The translations under genes and the position numbers were made by a program. This document shows, piece after piece, positions 59,301 to 62,639 of a stretch of DNA of 64,000 nucleotides (position 1 is its first letter; every line of letters begins with the position of its first letter). The DNA is taken from NCBI RefSeq assembly GCF_030445035.2, contig NC_080701.1:27000798-27064797 (forward strand). Direction: 5' to 3'. Source of the DNA: Dasypus novemcinctus. Lineage: Eukaryota; Chordata; Mammalia; Cingulata; Dasypodidae. The notes beneath the pieces were generated by a model, which was not told the origin of the DNA, did no database searches, and saw nothing but the letters and a program-made list of their open reading frames with translations.

Positions 59301-62300
59301 CCTACGCTAATTAAAGTAACGTGTACTGAAACAGCAAAATACAGACAAGCCAGTGGCACATATGATTGAGAAACAGATCCAGGTATACATAAAAATGTGG
59401 TTTATGATAAAGGCAACATTTTCTAAGCCAAAGAGAAAGGTTAGATTGTTAAGTGTTTTGGGGACATTTGGTAGACATTTTGGCAGGAAAAGTTAAATTC
59501 CTATATTATATCATATCCCAAAGCAAATAAAACCTTTAAGGTTAAAATTGAAGCCTTTTAAGTACGAAGAGAAAATGAAAGCATGAAAGAAAAACTTTCT
59601 AAGCATCCAGTAAAATCAGAAACTATAAAGTTTAAGATTAACCAATTACATGAACATTAAGAGTGTCTGTAAACTGAATATCTATATAAATACAATTAAA
59701 AGTAAACTATTGACTGGATAAAATAATTGTGTCACAAAAGGCAAAGAGTGAGGTAATAAGAAAGTATACATTTTTAAATAAGTAAATCTAGTTAAATGAG
59801 GAATTGGAAGTATATTCATATTTTGAAAAAAAATCTGAATAGAAATATGTCTGCAAGAAATTAATAGATGTACTCCAAATATTTTAACAATAGTTATCCC
59901 TCTGGATTAATGTATGGTTTTTATTTTCCTTGCTTTTCTGTATTTTCCAGATTTTCAACAAGGAACGTGTAAATTTCATAATCAAAACATAAAACTTAAA
60001 TTATATCTGCAGTATTTTAGAAAACTATTACTTGATGTCTAACTTTGTGAATAGAGGAATGGTAATCAACTGTTGCCTTTCCAAAAGTCTTGGAATAGTG
60101 GAATCCATTTTCAAAAGCCTGATACTATAGTTTATGGGCACAAAAGTAGGAGACAATGTCGAGAAAAGTTTATTCTCATACTTTATATTTTTATTTTCCT
60201 TTACTCTTCTAAGAAGAACTATTAGACAATAAATAGTGCATTCTTAGTCTCTTTTGCTTTGTTTACAGGCTAGAAGCAGCCAAAGATGATTATCGAATAC
60301 GCTGTGAGGAGTTAGAAAAGGAAATCTCTGAACTTCGGCAACAGAATGATGAGCTAACCACTTTGGCAGATGAAGCCCAGTCTCTAAAAGATGAAATAGA
60401 TGTTCTTAGGTAAACAATTTTCCACCTCTGTAGCCTTTCAGAGCCATCGTCATCATCCAGAACCACTCTGCAGCTGGGACCTCTGAGAGAACAGAGTGGT
60501 TAAGAGCCAACCACCTGGGAGCAATCCCAATATTAACATTTATTTAACTTCTGTGTAACCATTTTCTCATCTCTAAAATGGAAATAATACACGTCTACCT
60601 CAGGTTTATATAAGGAATTAAATGAGTTCATATTTGTAAACACTTAGAACAGTATTTGGAAAAGAAGTGTTATATTAAGTGTTTATTGAATAAAAATTAA
60701 TCTTTGGCCATTGCTTCATACTCTTATAGCTACTGAAATTTTTAATCTCTTTGTTCTGGCCTTTAATTTAGAGGCCTCCAGTCTTCCTTTTTCTCAGATA
60801 CTGTCATACCCCTCAAGAGTTCATTTCCTTGCTGTTGATTAATATAAACTCTTTATTTTATTCTACAAAGGACCTCTTAATGTTTGCTGCCTTGTTTTTC
60901 CATTAAGCATTTTTTTAAGAAGGTACTGGGGATTGAACCCAGGACCTCATACACGGGAAGCAGGTGCTCAACCACTGAGCTACACCCGCTCCCCAATGAG
61001 AGTTTGTTTTCTTGTTTGTTTCTTTGTTTTTAGGAGGTAGTGGGCATTGAACCCAGGATCTTGTATGTGGGAAGCAGGCGCTCACCTGCTTGAACTTCAT
61101 CCTCCACCCCCCTTTAAGCCACTTTTGAATAATCTCCTAGCTTCTATTGGATCGTTCCAGCCTTCTATAGTTTCTGCTTTTGCTGTTTGAATAATGAGCA
61201 CTAATGAAGAAAATCACATAGTTAAATAGTTTTGACCTACCACAGTTTATCTCTACTCTTCACTAGGTTCATAACTCAGGAATAACCTTCTATTCATCAG
61301 TAGTTAGTTCCATCTCATTTCTCCCAAAGCTATTACATGTTTTCATAACTCTTCTAACCTGTTGGCCCACCCATTGCACCTTCTGTCTCTGCAGATGACC
61401 TTATCTCCTACTACACAGGTAAAGAAGGCCTTGATTTATCGAACTCTTCATACCCTGTATCTCCTGTGTCTTTAAACTTCCCTGCATTCCTACCTAACCT
61501 TTTCTTTTTTGTTTCTAGGGTGTAGAGCTATTCTTCCTCCTGTCTAGTGCCCTTCATGTGTGCTGAGTATTATATCAATTATCCTTTCTCTTTCTCACCT
61601 TGAAATCCAGAGTATAAAACTGTTCTTCCTACTATCCAGTGCCCTTTATGTGTGCTCTGAGTCTCAGCCCTTCTTCTGAGACAGGGATTGTGTTATATCA
61701 ATTATCCTTTCTCTTCTCACCTTGAAATTCCTTCTTTAACATATGTACATGTTTAGGTCTCTTTCATCTTTAAAAAAAGGGGCAGGGGGTGGATTACTTC
61801 TCTCTACATCCCTCCAGATCCATTTTAGATTCAATACGTTAAGAACATACATTCTCACCTCAACCCACTGAAATCTCCCATTGTCCTTCCTTCCCCACTA
61901 CTCCACTGAAACAGATGTTCTTTCCTATGGCCAGTAATGTATTAACTGTCAAATCATTTGGACACTACAGAACTTATTTCATTTGTGGTACATCTGGCTC
62001 TGCTGGCTACCCCCTCCTACTTGCTTTCTTTAAATTATGTAACATTCTTTATTATACATTTAGCTGTAATTTTGGTCATATTTCTCAGCCTGCACAAACA
62101 CTTAACCTTTTATAGTTTTGGTCTTAACACTTTCATTAGAATATGTTGTTTCCTAGCAATCCCTCTTGGTTTCGCACTTTCTGTAACAGCTTGACAACTG
62201 TGGCCATGTCTGATTTTTAAAATTTCCCATTGCATTTTAGACATTCTTCTGATAAAGTGGCTAAACTAGAAGGCCAAGTGGAATCCTATAAAAAGAAGCT

Positions 62301-62442
62301 AGAAGATCTCGGTGATTTGAGGCGGCAAGTTAAACTTTTAGAAGAGAAGAATACGATGTATATGCAAAACACTGTCAGTCTAGAGGAAGAGTTAAGAAAA
62401 GCCAATGCAGCGCGAAGTCAACTTGAGACTTATAAGAGACAG
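11256..62442 (+). CDS. HOOK3: HOOK3, dynein adaptor, exons 1-11 (5' part of gene)
   Basis: HOOK3 links cytoplasmic dynein-dynactin to cargo (Golgi membranes; endosomes with FTS and FHIP) and activates processive minus-end transport. Coding segments 11256-11312, 17734-17819, 32796-32868, 35892-35942, 42603-42735, 47190-47257, 51588-51650, 53054-53137, 56461-56624, 60269-60409 and 62241-62442 join in frame to 374 codons; all introns are GT-AG. Residues about 10-160 form the Hook domain, which binds dynein light intermediate chain; Q147 and I154, reported as essential for that contact, are both present. From about residue 167 the sequence is heptad-rich coiled coil. The human protein is 718 residues, so roughly half is encoded beyond 64000. 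HOOK3 rather than HOOK1 or HOOK2 is supported by near-identity to remembered human HOOK3 and by the RNF170 neighbour. The start has A at -3 and lies in the CpG island. Confidence 0.97.
11313..14534. other. HOOK3 intron 1, 5' part
   Basis: First about 450 bases are still CpG island, then AT-rich sequence. A 193-codon open frame at 11507-12088 straddles the island edge and looks like a composition artefact. The stretch about 12600-13230 reads like a heavily decayed ancient interspersed repeat (possibly L2), not assignable by eye. No exon found. Confidence 0.5.
14535..14640 (+). repeat. MIR SINE fragment
   Basis: Core text 'ggttcaaatcctagttttg' preceded by a 'tagttaagag' block matches the tRNA-related part of MIR, an ancient mammalian SINE. 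Confidence 0.7.
14662..14760 (+). mobile_element. MER5A-type hAT fragment
   Basis: 'catcagcatcacctggagg' followed by a 'cttgttaaagcacag' block is characteristic of the nonautonomous hAT-Charlie element MER5A. Only part of the element remains. Confidence 0.6.
15155..15680 (-). mobile_element. L2 LINE fragment
   Basis: Antisense L2-type text: pyrimidine-rich stretch with 'actgtagccagtatgatc', then 'ctataaactctatggggg' near the 3' end. Ancient and diverged; boundaries approximate. The 14870-15150 stretch just before looks like a separate old L1 scrap. Confidence 0.6.
15798..16196 (+). mobile_element. DAS SINE, full length
   Basis: Armadillo tRNA-Ala-derived SINE. It begins gggaagcggacttgg, carries a tRNA-like region (box-B-like 'gttcaaacc'), the GC-rich DAS body, a G-rich run and a 'gagaaataaaaaa' tail. 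A perfect 13-bp target duplication aaaatgaattgaa flanks it at 15785-15797 and 16197-16209. Mobilised by L1 machinery; lies in HOOK3 intron 1 in sense orientation. Confidence 0.95.
16438..17187 (+). mobile_element. 5'-truncated L1 3' end (xenarthran-type family)
   Basis: About 750 bp of L1 3' UTR that ends with a G-rich tract (17078-17106), AATAAA and a long A-rich tail. A perfect 15-bp target duplication aatttcatcctaaga flanks it (16423-16437 and 17188-17202). It is homologous to the longer copy at 23197-24310. Noncoding; open frames within it on either strand are chance. Confidence 0.9.
17079..17108 (+). other. G-quadruplex-prone tract in L1 3' UTR
   Basis: Several uninterrupted runs of four to seven G with short loops on the plus strand, just upstream of the L1 poly-A. 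G-rich, quadruplex-forming tracts are a known feature of L1 3' UTRs. Confidence 0.7.
17536..17623 (+). mobile_element. Monomeric tRNA-Ala SINE (DAS type)
   Basis: An 88-bp element that is essentially a tRNA-Ala body plus A-rich tail: box A 'tagctcattggttgag' and box B-like 'aggtcctgggtcattcc'. Perfect 13-bp target duplication aaaatctattcca at 17523-17535 and 17624-17636. It ends only about 100 bases upstream of HOOK3 exon 2 and so just outside its splice acceptor region. Confidence 0.9.
17734..17819 (+). CDS. HOOK3: HOOK3 coding exon 2 (residues 20-48)
   Basis: Strong C/T-rich tract and TTTTCAG acceptor, 86 nt, donor GTAAGA. Encodes IQTFIVEAPCQTVEDLTNGV... to a split Ile codon (AT|A). Part of the Hook domain. 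I24 and E26 differ from remembered human N24 and D26. Skipping this exon would shift the frame. Confidence 0.97.
18130..18440 (-). mobile_element. L2 LINE 3' fragment
   Basis: Antisense L2 text including 'cagatgtcaccttatcag' and a following block typical of the L2 3' end. Includes a short CA run at about 18331-18341. Confidence 0.65.
18555..18999 (-). mobile_element. Solo LTR, ERVL-MaLR type
   Basis: About 445 bp that begins TGTCTTAG and ends ACTATCACA, with internal order (CTGC...CACAGTTTTGAGGC...CTTATAAGG-like...CACAGTGGG) shared with other MaLR-like LTRs in this window. Flanks gggat and aggat may be a diverged 5-bp target duplication. No internal retroviral genes remain. Confidence 0.7.
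19083..19491 (-). mobile_element. DAS SINE, full length, antisense
   Basis: Reverse complement of the DAS consensus: T-rich tail at 19083, body, and tRNA-like end 'agtccgcttccc' near 19492. Imperfect target duplication ct(a/g)tcttcaac at 19072-19082 and 19492-19502. Its opposite orientation to the copy at 15798-16196 makes an inverted pair around HOOK3 exon 2. Confidence 0.93.
20240..20640 (-). mobile_element. Old L1 3' UTR fragment
   Basis: Antisense L1-like text including 'ctataagtagaatcatac'-type and 'ctggcttctttcatgcaac' blocks, shared with the fragments at 21905-22848 and 55565-56265. Boundaries approximate. Confidence 0.55.
20645..21640 (+). mobile_element. Long L2 LINE remnant
   Basis: Begins with 'tttactgaatggctacttt', the familiar L2 motif in sense orientation, and continues through blocks such as 'cagatttacgttttgaaa' and 'ttgggagaggccag' in the L2 order. 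Strongly diverged. Not coding. Confidence 0.5.
21905..22848 (-). mobile_element. L1 3' region fragment, antisense
   Basis: Continuous antisense L1 text: 'tcacttagcataattgttt', 'ttctactttggggctatta', 'taggagtagcatggctggg' and 'ttcccaccaactgtatttg' appear in the expected order. Old and interrupted by stops in all frames. Confidence 0.75.
23197..24695 (+). mobile_element. L1 insertion with probable 3' transduction
   Basis: 5'-truncated L1 3' UTR (23197 to about 24310, with G-rich tract near 24216-24250, AATAAA-like tail) followed by about 385 bp of unrelated sequence and a second poly-A (about 24687-24697). A 16-bp duplication aagatccccttcacag at 23181-23196 and 24696-24711 flanks the whole block, not the L1 alone, so both parts inserted together. 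Confidence 0.82.
24311..24695 (+). other. Probable L1-transduced flanking DNA
   Basis: Lies between the L1's own A-rich end and the outer poly-A, inside the outer target duplication. No match to L1, SINE or gene sequence that I recognise. No canonical AATAAA is visible close to the second poly-A, a weak point of the interpretation. Confidence 0.65.
25275..25693 (-). mobile_element. DAS SINE, antisense
   Basis: T-rich tail, 'aaagatttatttatttc', G-rich run read as C-rich, DAS body and terminal 'aagtccacttcc'. No clear target duplication found by eye. It lies directly next to an L2 remnant. Confidence 0.9.
25706..26935 (-). mobile_element. L2 LINE remnant split by an LTR
   Basis: Antisense L2 ORF2-derived text: 'gtcagcagcatttgataca' at about 25738-25756 and, after the LTR at 25813-26428, 'tctatttacattcactctt', 'agacatctcaaatttctat' and 'cacccaatctgtcaggaa' in L2 order. 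Two pieces 25706-25812 and about 26430-26935. Confidence 0.7.
25813..26428 (+). mobile_element. Solo LTR, MaLR/ERVL-like
   Basis: About 615 bp inserted in L2. Begins near TATGGCAGTTTG, has a TATA-like 'ctacataaatgg' (about 26010), AATAAA at 26357-26362 and ends near 'ggctcactaataaag', as MaLR LTRs do. Same orientation as HOOK3, so its polyadenylation signal reads with HOOK3 transcription. Ends not certain; no retroviral genes present. Confidence 0.65.
26961..27472 (-). mobile_element. Solo LTR, gammaretrovirus-like (ERV1)
   Basis: About 510 bp bounded by TGTTAG and near-complementary CTAACC. Read on the minus strand it has a TATA-like TTTTAAAAGG (about 27158-27149), a polyadenylation signal AATAAA (27066-27061) and a GC-rich U3-like portion. 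More GC-rich than the neighbouring introns. Internal genes absent; the 89-codon minus-strand frame in it is not a viral protein. 4-5 bp target duplication not identified. Confidence 0.6.
27560..27960 (+). mobile_element. Old L1M-type 3' end
   Basis: Sense text ending 'ctgcttttctgtatgtttga' and 'ataaaaatt', a typical 3' end of older L1M subfamilies; related to the element at 57720-58215. Confidence 0.5.
27965..28265 (-). mobile_element. L2 LINE fragment
   Basis: Antisense L2 text with 'agactcctaattggtgtct', 'tcagggtaaaaaccaag' and 'ccctaagtaatctgg' in the usual order. Confidence 0.65.
28266..29606. other. HOOK3 intron 2, no feature except a C homopolymer
   Basis: Apparently unique AT-rich intron sequence. 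No exon, ORF or clear repeat recognised, apart from the C16 run listed separately. Confidence 0.5.
28993..29008 (+). repeat. Sixteen-base C homopolymer
   Basis: An uninterrupted run of 16 C followed by GTTTC and a T run. The minus strand is a G16 tract, able to form quadruplex. Length in the assembly may be unreliable. Confidence 0.85.
29623..30058 (-). mobile_element. DAS SINE, full length, antisense
   Basis: Antisense DAS with terminal 'aagtccgcttcc'. Perfect 16-bp target duplication tctactagtctgtttt at 29607-29622 and 30059-30074. Contains a C10-type run in the tail region. Confidence 0.95.
30395..31272 (+). mobile_element. L1 3' end (ORF2 terminus plus 3' UTR)
   Basis: Sense L1 text: 'atgggcaaaggatctgaat', 'gtgggaatgtaaaatggtg', 'gaatggataaatgaaaca', then 3' UTR ending 'catctcaataaagctg' with AATAAA at about 31258-31263. 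ORF2 end is broken by stops. 5' truncated; no obvious target duplication. Confidence 0.85.
31842..32324 (-). mobile_element. Solo LTR with perfect 5-bp target duplication, MaLR-like
   Basis: 483 bp that begins TGTTTTAGTC and ends TTACA, flanked by CAGTT at 31837-31841 and 32325-32329. A 5-bp duplication and TG...CA ends fit the ERVL/MaLR class. It ends about 470 bases upstream of HOOK3 exon 3. Same family as 33441-35051. Confidence 0.85.
32796..32868 (+). CDS. HOOK3: HOOK3 coding exon 3 (residues 48-72)
   Basis: Acceptor TTTACAG, 73 nt, donor GTATTT. Completes Ile48 and encodes DPAYFDENWLNRIKTEVG... to K72 in the Hook domain. Identical to remembered human HOOK3 across the exon. Confidence 0.97.
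33052..33215 (+). repeat. MIR SINE
   Basis: Sense MIR: 'gcatggactctaaaaccag', 'gagagttacttaacctttc' and 'ctgtgccccaatttcccca' in order. Confidence 0.8.
33255..33435 (-). mobile_element. L1 3' UTR fragment
   Basis: Antisense L1-like block ('ataactatagattcacagg' ... 'atatcaaaactaggaaat') that ends at the LTR beginning at 33441. Confidence 0.5.
33857..34581 (-). mobile_element. Dimeric DAS-related SINE, itself interrupted
   Basis: In minus orientation: monomer 1 (34581-34443, tRNA-like plus body) then monomer 2 (about 34045-33857, starts 'gggagtggaggtggctcaag'). Target copies tggaccagtttttg (33843-33856) and tggatcagtttttg (34582-34595) flank it. A younger DAS SINE (34059-34429) sits inside. 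Confidence 0.75.
34059..34429 (-). mobile_element. DAS SINE inserted into an older SINE
   Basis: Antisense DAS with T-rich tail and terminal 'aagtccgtttct'. Perfect 13-bp target duplication ccttcctgtctct at 34046-34058 and 34430-34442. Slightly short of full length because of small internal deletions. Confidence 0.93.
34596..34985 (-). mobile_element. Second dimeric DAS-related SINE
   Basis: Same dimer layout as the neighbour: monomer 1 (34985 downward, 'ggaaatggatgtggctcaag') and monomer 2 ('gagggagctgaggtggctca', near 34807), with A-rich tail at about 34630-34596. Target copies at 34582-34595 and 34986-34999 flank it. Confidence 0.75.
35057..35891. other. HOOK3 intron 3, 3' part, nothing recognised
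   Basis: AT-rich unique-looking sequence up to the exon 4 acceptor; no ORF, repeat or exon seen. Confidence 0.5.
35892..35942 (+). CDS. HOOK3: HOOK3 coding exon 4 (residues 73-89)
   Basis: A 51-nt phase-0 exon with acceptor AAAATAG after a distant CT-rich tract and donor GTAAGG. Encodes ISNLKKILKGILDYNHE, a Hook-domain helix. It could be skipped without a frameshift, but that would remove a core helix. Confidence 0.96.
36160..37390 (-). mobile_element. Long L2 LINE remnant
   Basis: Antisense L2: 'ccaggatgactttttaaa', 'accttacaccactctcccc', 'gcatggagcattcttctc' and 'cagtaggtgctcc' in L2 3' order. 36160-36700 is less certain than 36700-37390. Confidence 0.6.
37738..37830 (-). repeat. MIR SINE fragment
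   Basis: Antisense MIR block 'tcttacagatgagaaactg' followed by 'aggcacc'. Confidence 0.7.
38060..38435 (+). mobile_element. DAS SINE, full length, sense
   Basis: Begins ggaagtagagttgg, with box-B-like 'ggttcaaaccctgg', DAS body and 'gagaaataaaaaaataaa' tail. Perfect 15-bp target duplication aaaaacctgattatg at 38045-38059 and 38436-38450. Opposite orientation to the DAS at 34059-34429, placing HOOK3 exon 4 between inverted copies. Confidence 0.96.
38590..38795 (-). mobile_element. L2 LINE 3' end
   Basis: Antisense L2 3' end with 'gtgcctggcacccatcaaat' and 'acatgttgaatgaatg'. Confidence 0.6.
38840..39185 (+). mobile_element. Old L1/HAL1 fragment
   Basis: Sense blocks 'attgggaatgtaaatggcc', 'gccatttctaggtatttat' and 'acattgacctcatcatc' fit older L1 3' ORF2 text. 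Low certainty. Confidence 0.4.
39560..40270 (-). mobile_element. L1M-type fragment
   Basis: Antisense text 'tctaggttggaaataattcc', 'gcattgctccattgtcttct' and 'tttgctctactttctgag' is characteristic of 5' or UTR sequence of old L1M elements. Confidence 0.6.
40340..40640 (-). mobile_element. L2 LINE fragment
   Basis: Antisense L2 with 'aataaaacccacatccttg', 'ctagatgacctgtccccta' and 'tgtctcaggactgcc' in order. Confidence 0.6.
40650..41510 (-). mobile_element. L1 3' UTR pieces, two related copies
   Basis: Two antisense fragments of one L1 family, about 40650-41040 and 41265-41510, both containing 'cccatataccacc' and 'tccatca' followed by 'tacaatcctatg'- or 'tacagtcctacg'-type text. The intervening 41040-41265 also looks like old L1 3' UTR. 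Confidence 0.6.
41516..41712 (-). mobile_element. Dimeric tRNA-Ala SINE, short-linker type
   Basis: Two tRNA-Ala-like monomers in tandem, antisense, joined by a linker read as 'ccaatgaaagttggtt' plus a GTTT-rich run. Candidate target duplication tttatctt at 41508-41515 and 41713-41720. The same monomer-linker-monomer junction appears at 60909-61112. Confidence 0.8.
42603..42735 (+). CDS. HOOK3: HOOK3 coding exon 5 (residues 90-134)
   Basis: Acceptor ATTCAG, 133 nt, donor GTAATA. Encodes VLGQQINDFTLPDVNLIGEH... to Q133 plus one base of codon 134; central Hook-domain helices. V90 replaces remembered human I90. Confidence 0.97.
43316..43406 (-). mobile_element. Monomeric tRNA-Ala SINE, antisense
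   Basis: Single tRNA-like unit: 'aggaagtaccaggggttgaa' and terminal 'gagctacactggctccc', T-rich tail at the left. Short imperfect target copies 'agctacc' and 'ggctact' flank it. Confidence 0.7.
43785..44030 (+). repeat. MIR SINE with internal duplication
   Basis: Sense MIR-like text: 'aaacctgtgttcaactcc', then 'ggttattgtagggactaaatg' shortened by decay. It carries the 37-bp tandem duplication listed separately. Confidence 0.6.
43847..43914 (+). repeat. 37-bp tandem duplication
   Basis: A 31-base block beginning gtgggatattgag is identical at 43847-43877 and 43884-43914, a period of 37 bases. Perfect identity implies recent origin compared with the surrounding old MIR. Confidence 0.9.
44610..44800 (+). 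mobile_element. L2-like remnant with a GC-rich CpG pocket
   Basis: Sense text such as 'gcagtagctgccctgctgg' and 'caccaggtagtgggaag' resembles L2 3' sequence. Bases about 44655-44775 are GC-rich with several CpGs, unlike the AT-rich intron around them. Confidence 0.45.
44801..47189. other. HOOK3 intron 5, 3' part, nothing firm
   Basis: Mostly AT-rich, apparently unique sequence. 46150-46440 may be a decayed antisense L2 scrap. No exon or credible ORF. Confidence 0.45.
47190..47257 (+). CDS. HOOK3: HOOK3 coding exon 6 (residues 134-156)
   Basis: Acceptor TTTTCAG, 68 nt, strong donor GTAAGT. Encodes the last Hook-domain helix, YIQAIMMMEESVQHVVMTAI and on, including Q147 and I154, reported as required for dynein light intermediate chain binding. 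Unchanged from remembered human sequence. Confidence 0.97.
47258..48605. other. HOOK3 intron 6, 5' part, nothing recognised
   Basis: AT-rich sequence without credible ORF, exon or identifiable repeat. Confidence 0.45.
48606..48846 (-). repeat. MIR SINE, near full length
   Basis: Antisense MIR: 'cctgctatgtgctaagtag', 'agaggaaactgaagc', 'cagagctaggattcag' and 'taaccactgcgctata' in order. Confidence 0.85.
49636..49985 (-). mobile_element. DAS SINE, antisense
   Basis: T/A-rich tail junction, DAS body with a deletion in the middle, and terminal 'aattctgcttcc'. Perfect 15-bp target duplication cactgatagcttctt at 49621-49635 and 49986-50000. About 200 bases from an oppositely oriented DAS copy. 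Confidence 0.94.
50192..50614 (+). mobile_element. DAS SINE, full length, sense, variant head
   Basis: Begins ggaagcagatttggctcaac, so the tRNA-like head differs from the commoner 'cggacttggcccagtgg' type, while the body is the same. Perfect 15-bp target duplication aagaattaaagccag at 50177-50191 and 50615-50629. Confidence 0.95.
50718..50887 (+). mobile_element. MER5A-type hAT element
   Basis: 'agtgtgcatcagaatcaccc', 'tactgggccccaacttcag', 'aagttcccaggcaaag' and terminal 'ctttgagaaccactg' match MER5A almost end to end. Confidence 0.85.
51588..51650 (+). CDS. HOOK3: HOOK3 coding exon 7 (residues 157-177)
   Basis: Acceptor ATTTCAG, 63 nt, phase 0 both ends, donor GTATCT. Encodes LMSKESPVSVGNDAYVDLDR plus Q: the linker between the Hook domain and the coiled coil. 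V166 replaces remembered human A166. Confidence 0.97.
51651..53053. other. HOOK3 intron 7, nothing recognised
   Basis: AT-rich, unique-looking intron; no exon, credible ORF or clear repeat. Confidence 0.5.
53054..53137 (+). CDS. HOOK3: HOOK3 coding exon 8 (residues 178-205)
   Basis: Acceptor AACTAG, 84 nt, phase 0 both ends, donor GTAAGC. Encodes LKKTTEELNEALSAKEEIAQ and on to MQ, the start of the dimeric coiled coil, with hydrophobic residues at heptad positions. Identical to remembered human HOOK3. Confidence 0.97.
53138..55239. other. HOOK3 intron 8, 5' part, nothing firm
   Basis: AT-rich sequence; 53990-54240 is A-rich and could be an old L1 scrap. No exon or gene-like ORF. Confidence 0.4.
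55240..55490 (-). mobile_element. L2 LINE 3' end
   Basis: Antisense L2: 'ctcagaaaggtcttccacgg' and 'gaatataaaccagagtaggg' near the 3' end. Confidence 0.55.
55565..56265 (-). mobile_element. L1 3' region fragment, antisense
   Basis: Antisense L1: 'agctttattgaaatataga', 'ggaaaccactgattgctttc', 'gtaaatatctaggagtgg' and 'aatttgcatttccttaatg' in order. It ends about 200 bases before exon 9. Confidence 0.75.
56461..56624 (+). CDS. HOOK3: HOOK3 coding exon 9 (residues 206-260)
   Basis: Acceptor TTAACAG, 164 nt, donor GTAAAA. Encodes VAALQEEKSSLLAENQILME through ...QLEQLQEETF plus AG of Arg260. Coiled coil, with a short break around SDSIEDPNSPAG (residues about 230-241) that is not heptad-like. I222 replaces remembered human V222. 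Confidence 0.97.
56625..57719. other. HOOK3 intron 9, 5' part, nothing firm
   Basis: AT-rich with a poly-A run at about 56956-56970; no exon or gene-like ORF. Confidence 0.45.
57720..58215 (+). mobile_element. Old L1M-type 3' end
   Basis: Sense text with 'tatatggactgtattttga', 'agagagagagagaatgaca', 'ttcattgtactcttcttt' and a 'aaaagtaaaaagttgg' end, related to 27560-27960. Confidence 0.55.
58216..59219. other. HOOK3 intron 9, middle, nothing firm
   Basis: AT-rich. The block at 58690-58770 ('gaggattaaatgagttagta') may be a MIR scrap. No exon seen. Confidence 0.4.
59220..60000 (+). mobile_element. HAL1/L1-type 3' end
   Basis: Sense text: 'gagaaacagatccaggtata', 'tgataaaggcaacatttt', 'aaaggcaaagagtgagg', then 'cttttctgtattttccagat' near the 3' end. 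Ends about 270 bases before exon 10. Confidence 0.6.
60269..60409 (+). CDS. HOOK3: HOOK3 coding exon 10 (residues 260-307)
   Basis: Acceptor TTTACAG, 141 nt, donor GTAAAC; frame-neutral length with both ends in phase 2. Completes Arg260 and encodes LEAAKDDYRIRCEELEKEIS... to IDVL plus AG. Continuous heptad coiled coil, identical to remembered human HOOK3. Confidence 0.97.
60498..60690 (+). repeat. MIR SINE
   Basis: Sense MIR: 'agagtggttaagagcca', 'gtaaccattttctcatctc', 'taaaatggaaataat' and 'ggaattaaatgag' in order. Confidence 0.75.
60909..61112 (-). mobile_element. Dimeric tRNA-Ala SINE, short-linker type
   Basis: Antisense pair of tRNA-Ala-like monomers; box-B-like 'gggattgaacccaggacctc' in one and 'attgaacccaggatcttg' in the other, joined by 'ccaatgagagtttgtt' plus a GTTT-rich linker. 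Second copy of the layout at 41516-41712. Target copies around 'ttaagc' are imperfect. Confidence 0.8.
61500..62060 (-). mobile_element. L2 LINE remnant
   Basis: Antisense L2 ORF2-derived blocks 'tttcatctttaaaaaaagg' and 'ccccactactccactgaaac'. The related region from about 61120 is less certain. Contains the tandem duplication at 61520-61731. Confidence 0.6.
61520..61731 (+). repeat. Imperfect tandem duplication, about 90-120 bp
   Basis: Copy 1 (61520-61608) and copy 2 (61609-61731) share 'ttcttcct', 'agtgccctt(c/t)atgtgtgct', 'ttatatcaattatcctttct' and 'caccttgaaat'. Copy 2 has about 35-40 extra bases after 'tgtgctctgagt', so copy 1 was probably shortened. Confidence 0.8.
62241..62442 (+). 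CDS. HOOK3: HOOK3 coding exon 11 (residues 307-374)
   Basis: Acceptor CATTTTAG, 202 nt, donor GTAAAA at phase 0. Completes Arg307 and encodes HSSDKVAKLEGQVESYKKKL... to LETYKRQ, further coiled coil. A313 replaces remembered human S313. The next exon is not found before position 64000. Confidence 0.97.
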
Positions 62443-62639
62443 GTAAAAATAAGAAACAATAACAAAGCTTATTAATGATGCTTTCAAGCAAGTTCATTAT
62501 ACCACTCACTTATCAAGAATACTGGTTTTTGTTTTCATGGTATTCTTTCTTTCACCTATGAAACTTAGGTCTTATCCAGAGGTTATATTGATTCATCTCT
62601 ATAGCAAATCCTTTAATTTGCTTAATTTTTAATTTATTA

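Noticed and set aside
62230..62475. 81-codon frame taken as a separate small gene
   Set aside because: It is HOOK3 exon 11 plus intron read-through at both ends; splice signals define 62241-62442.
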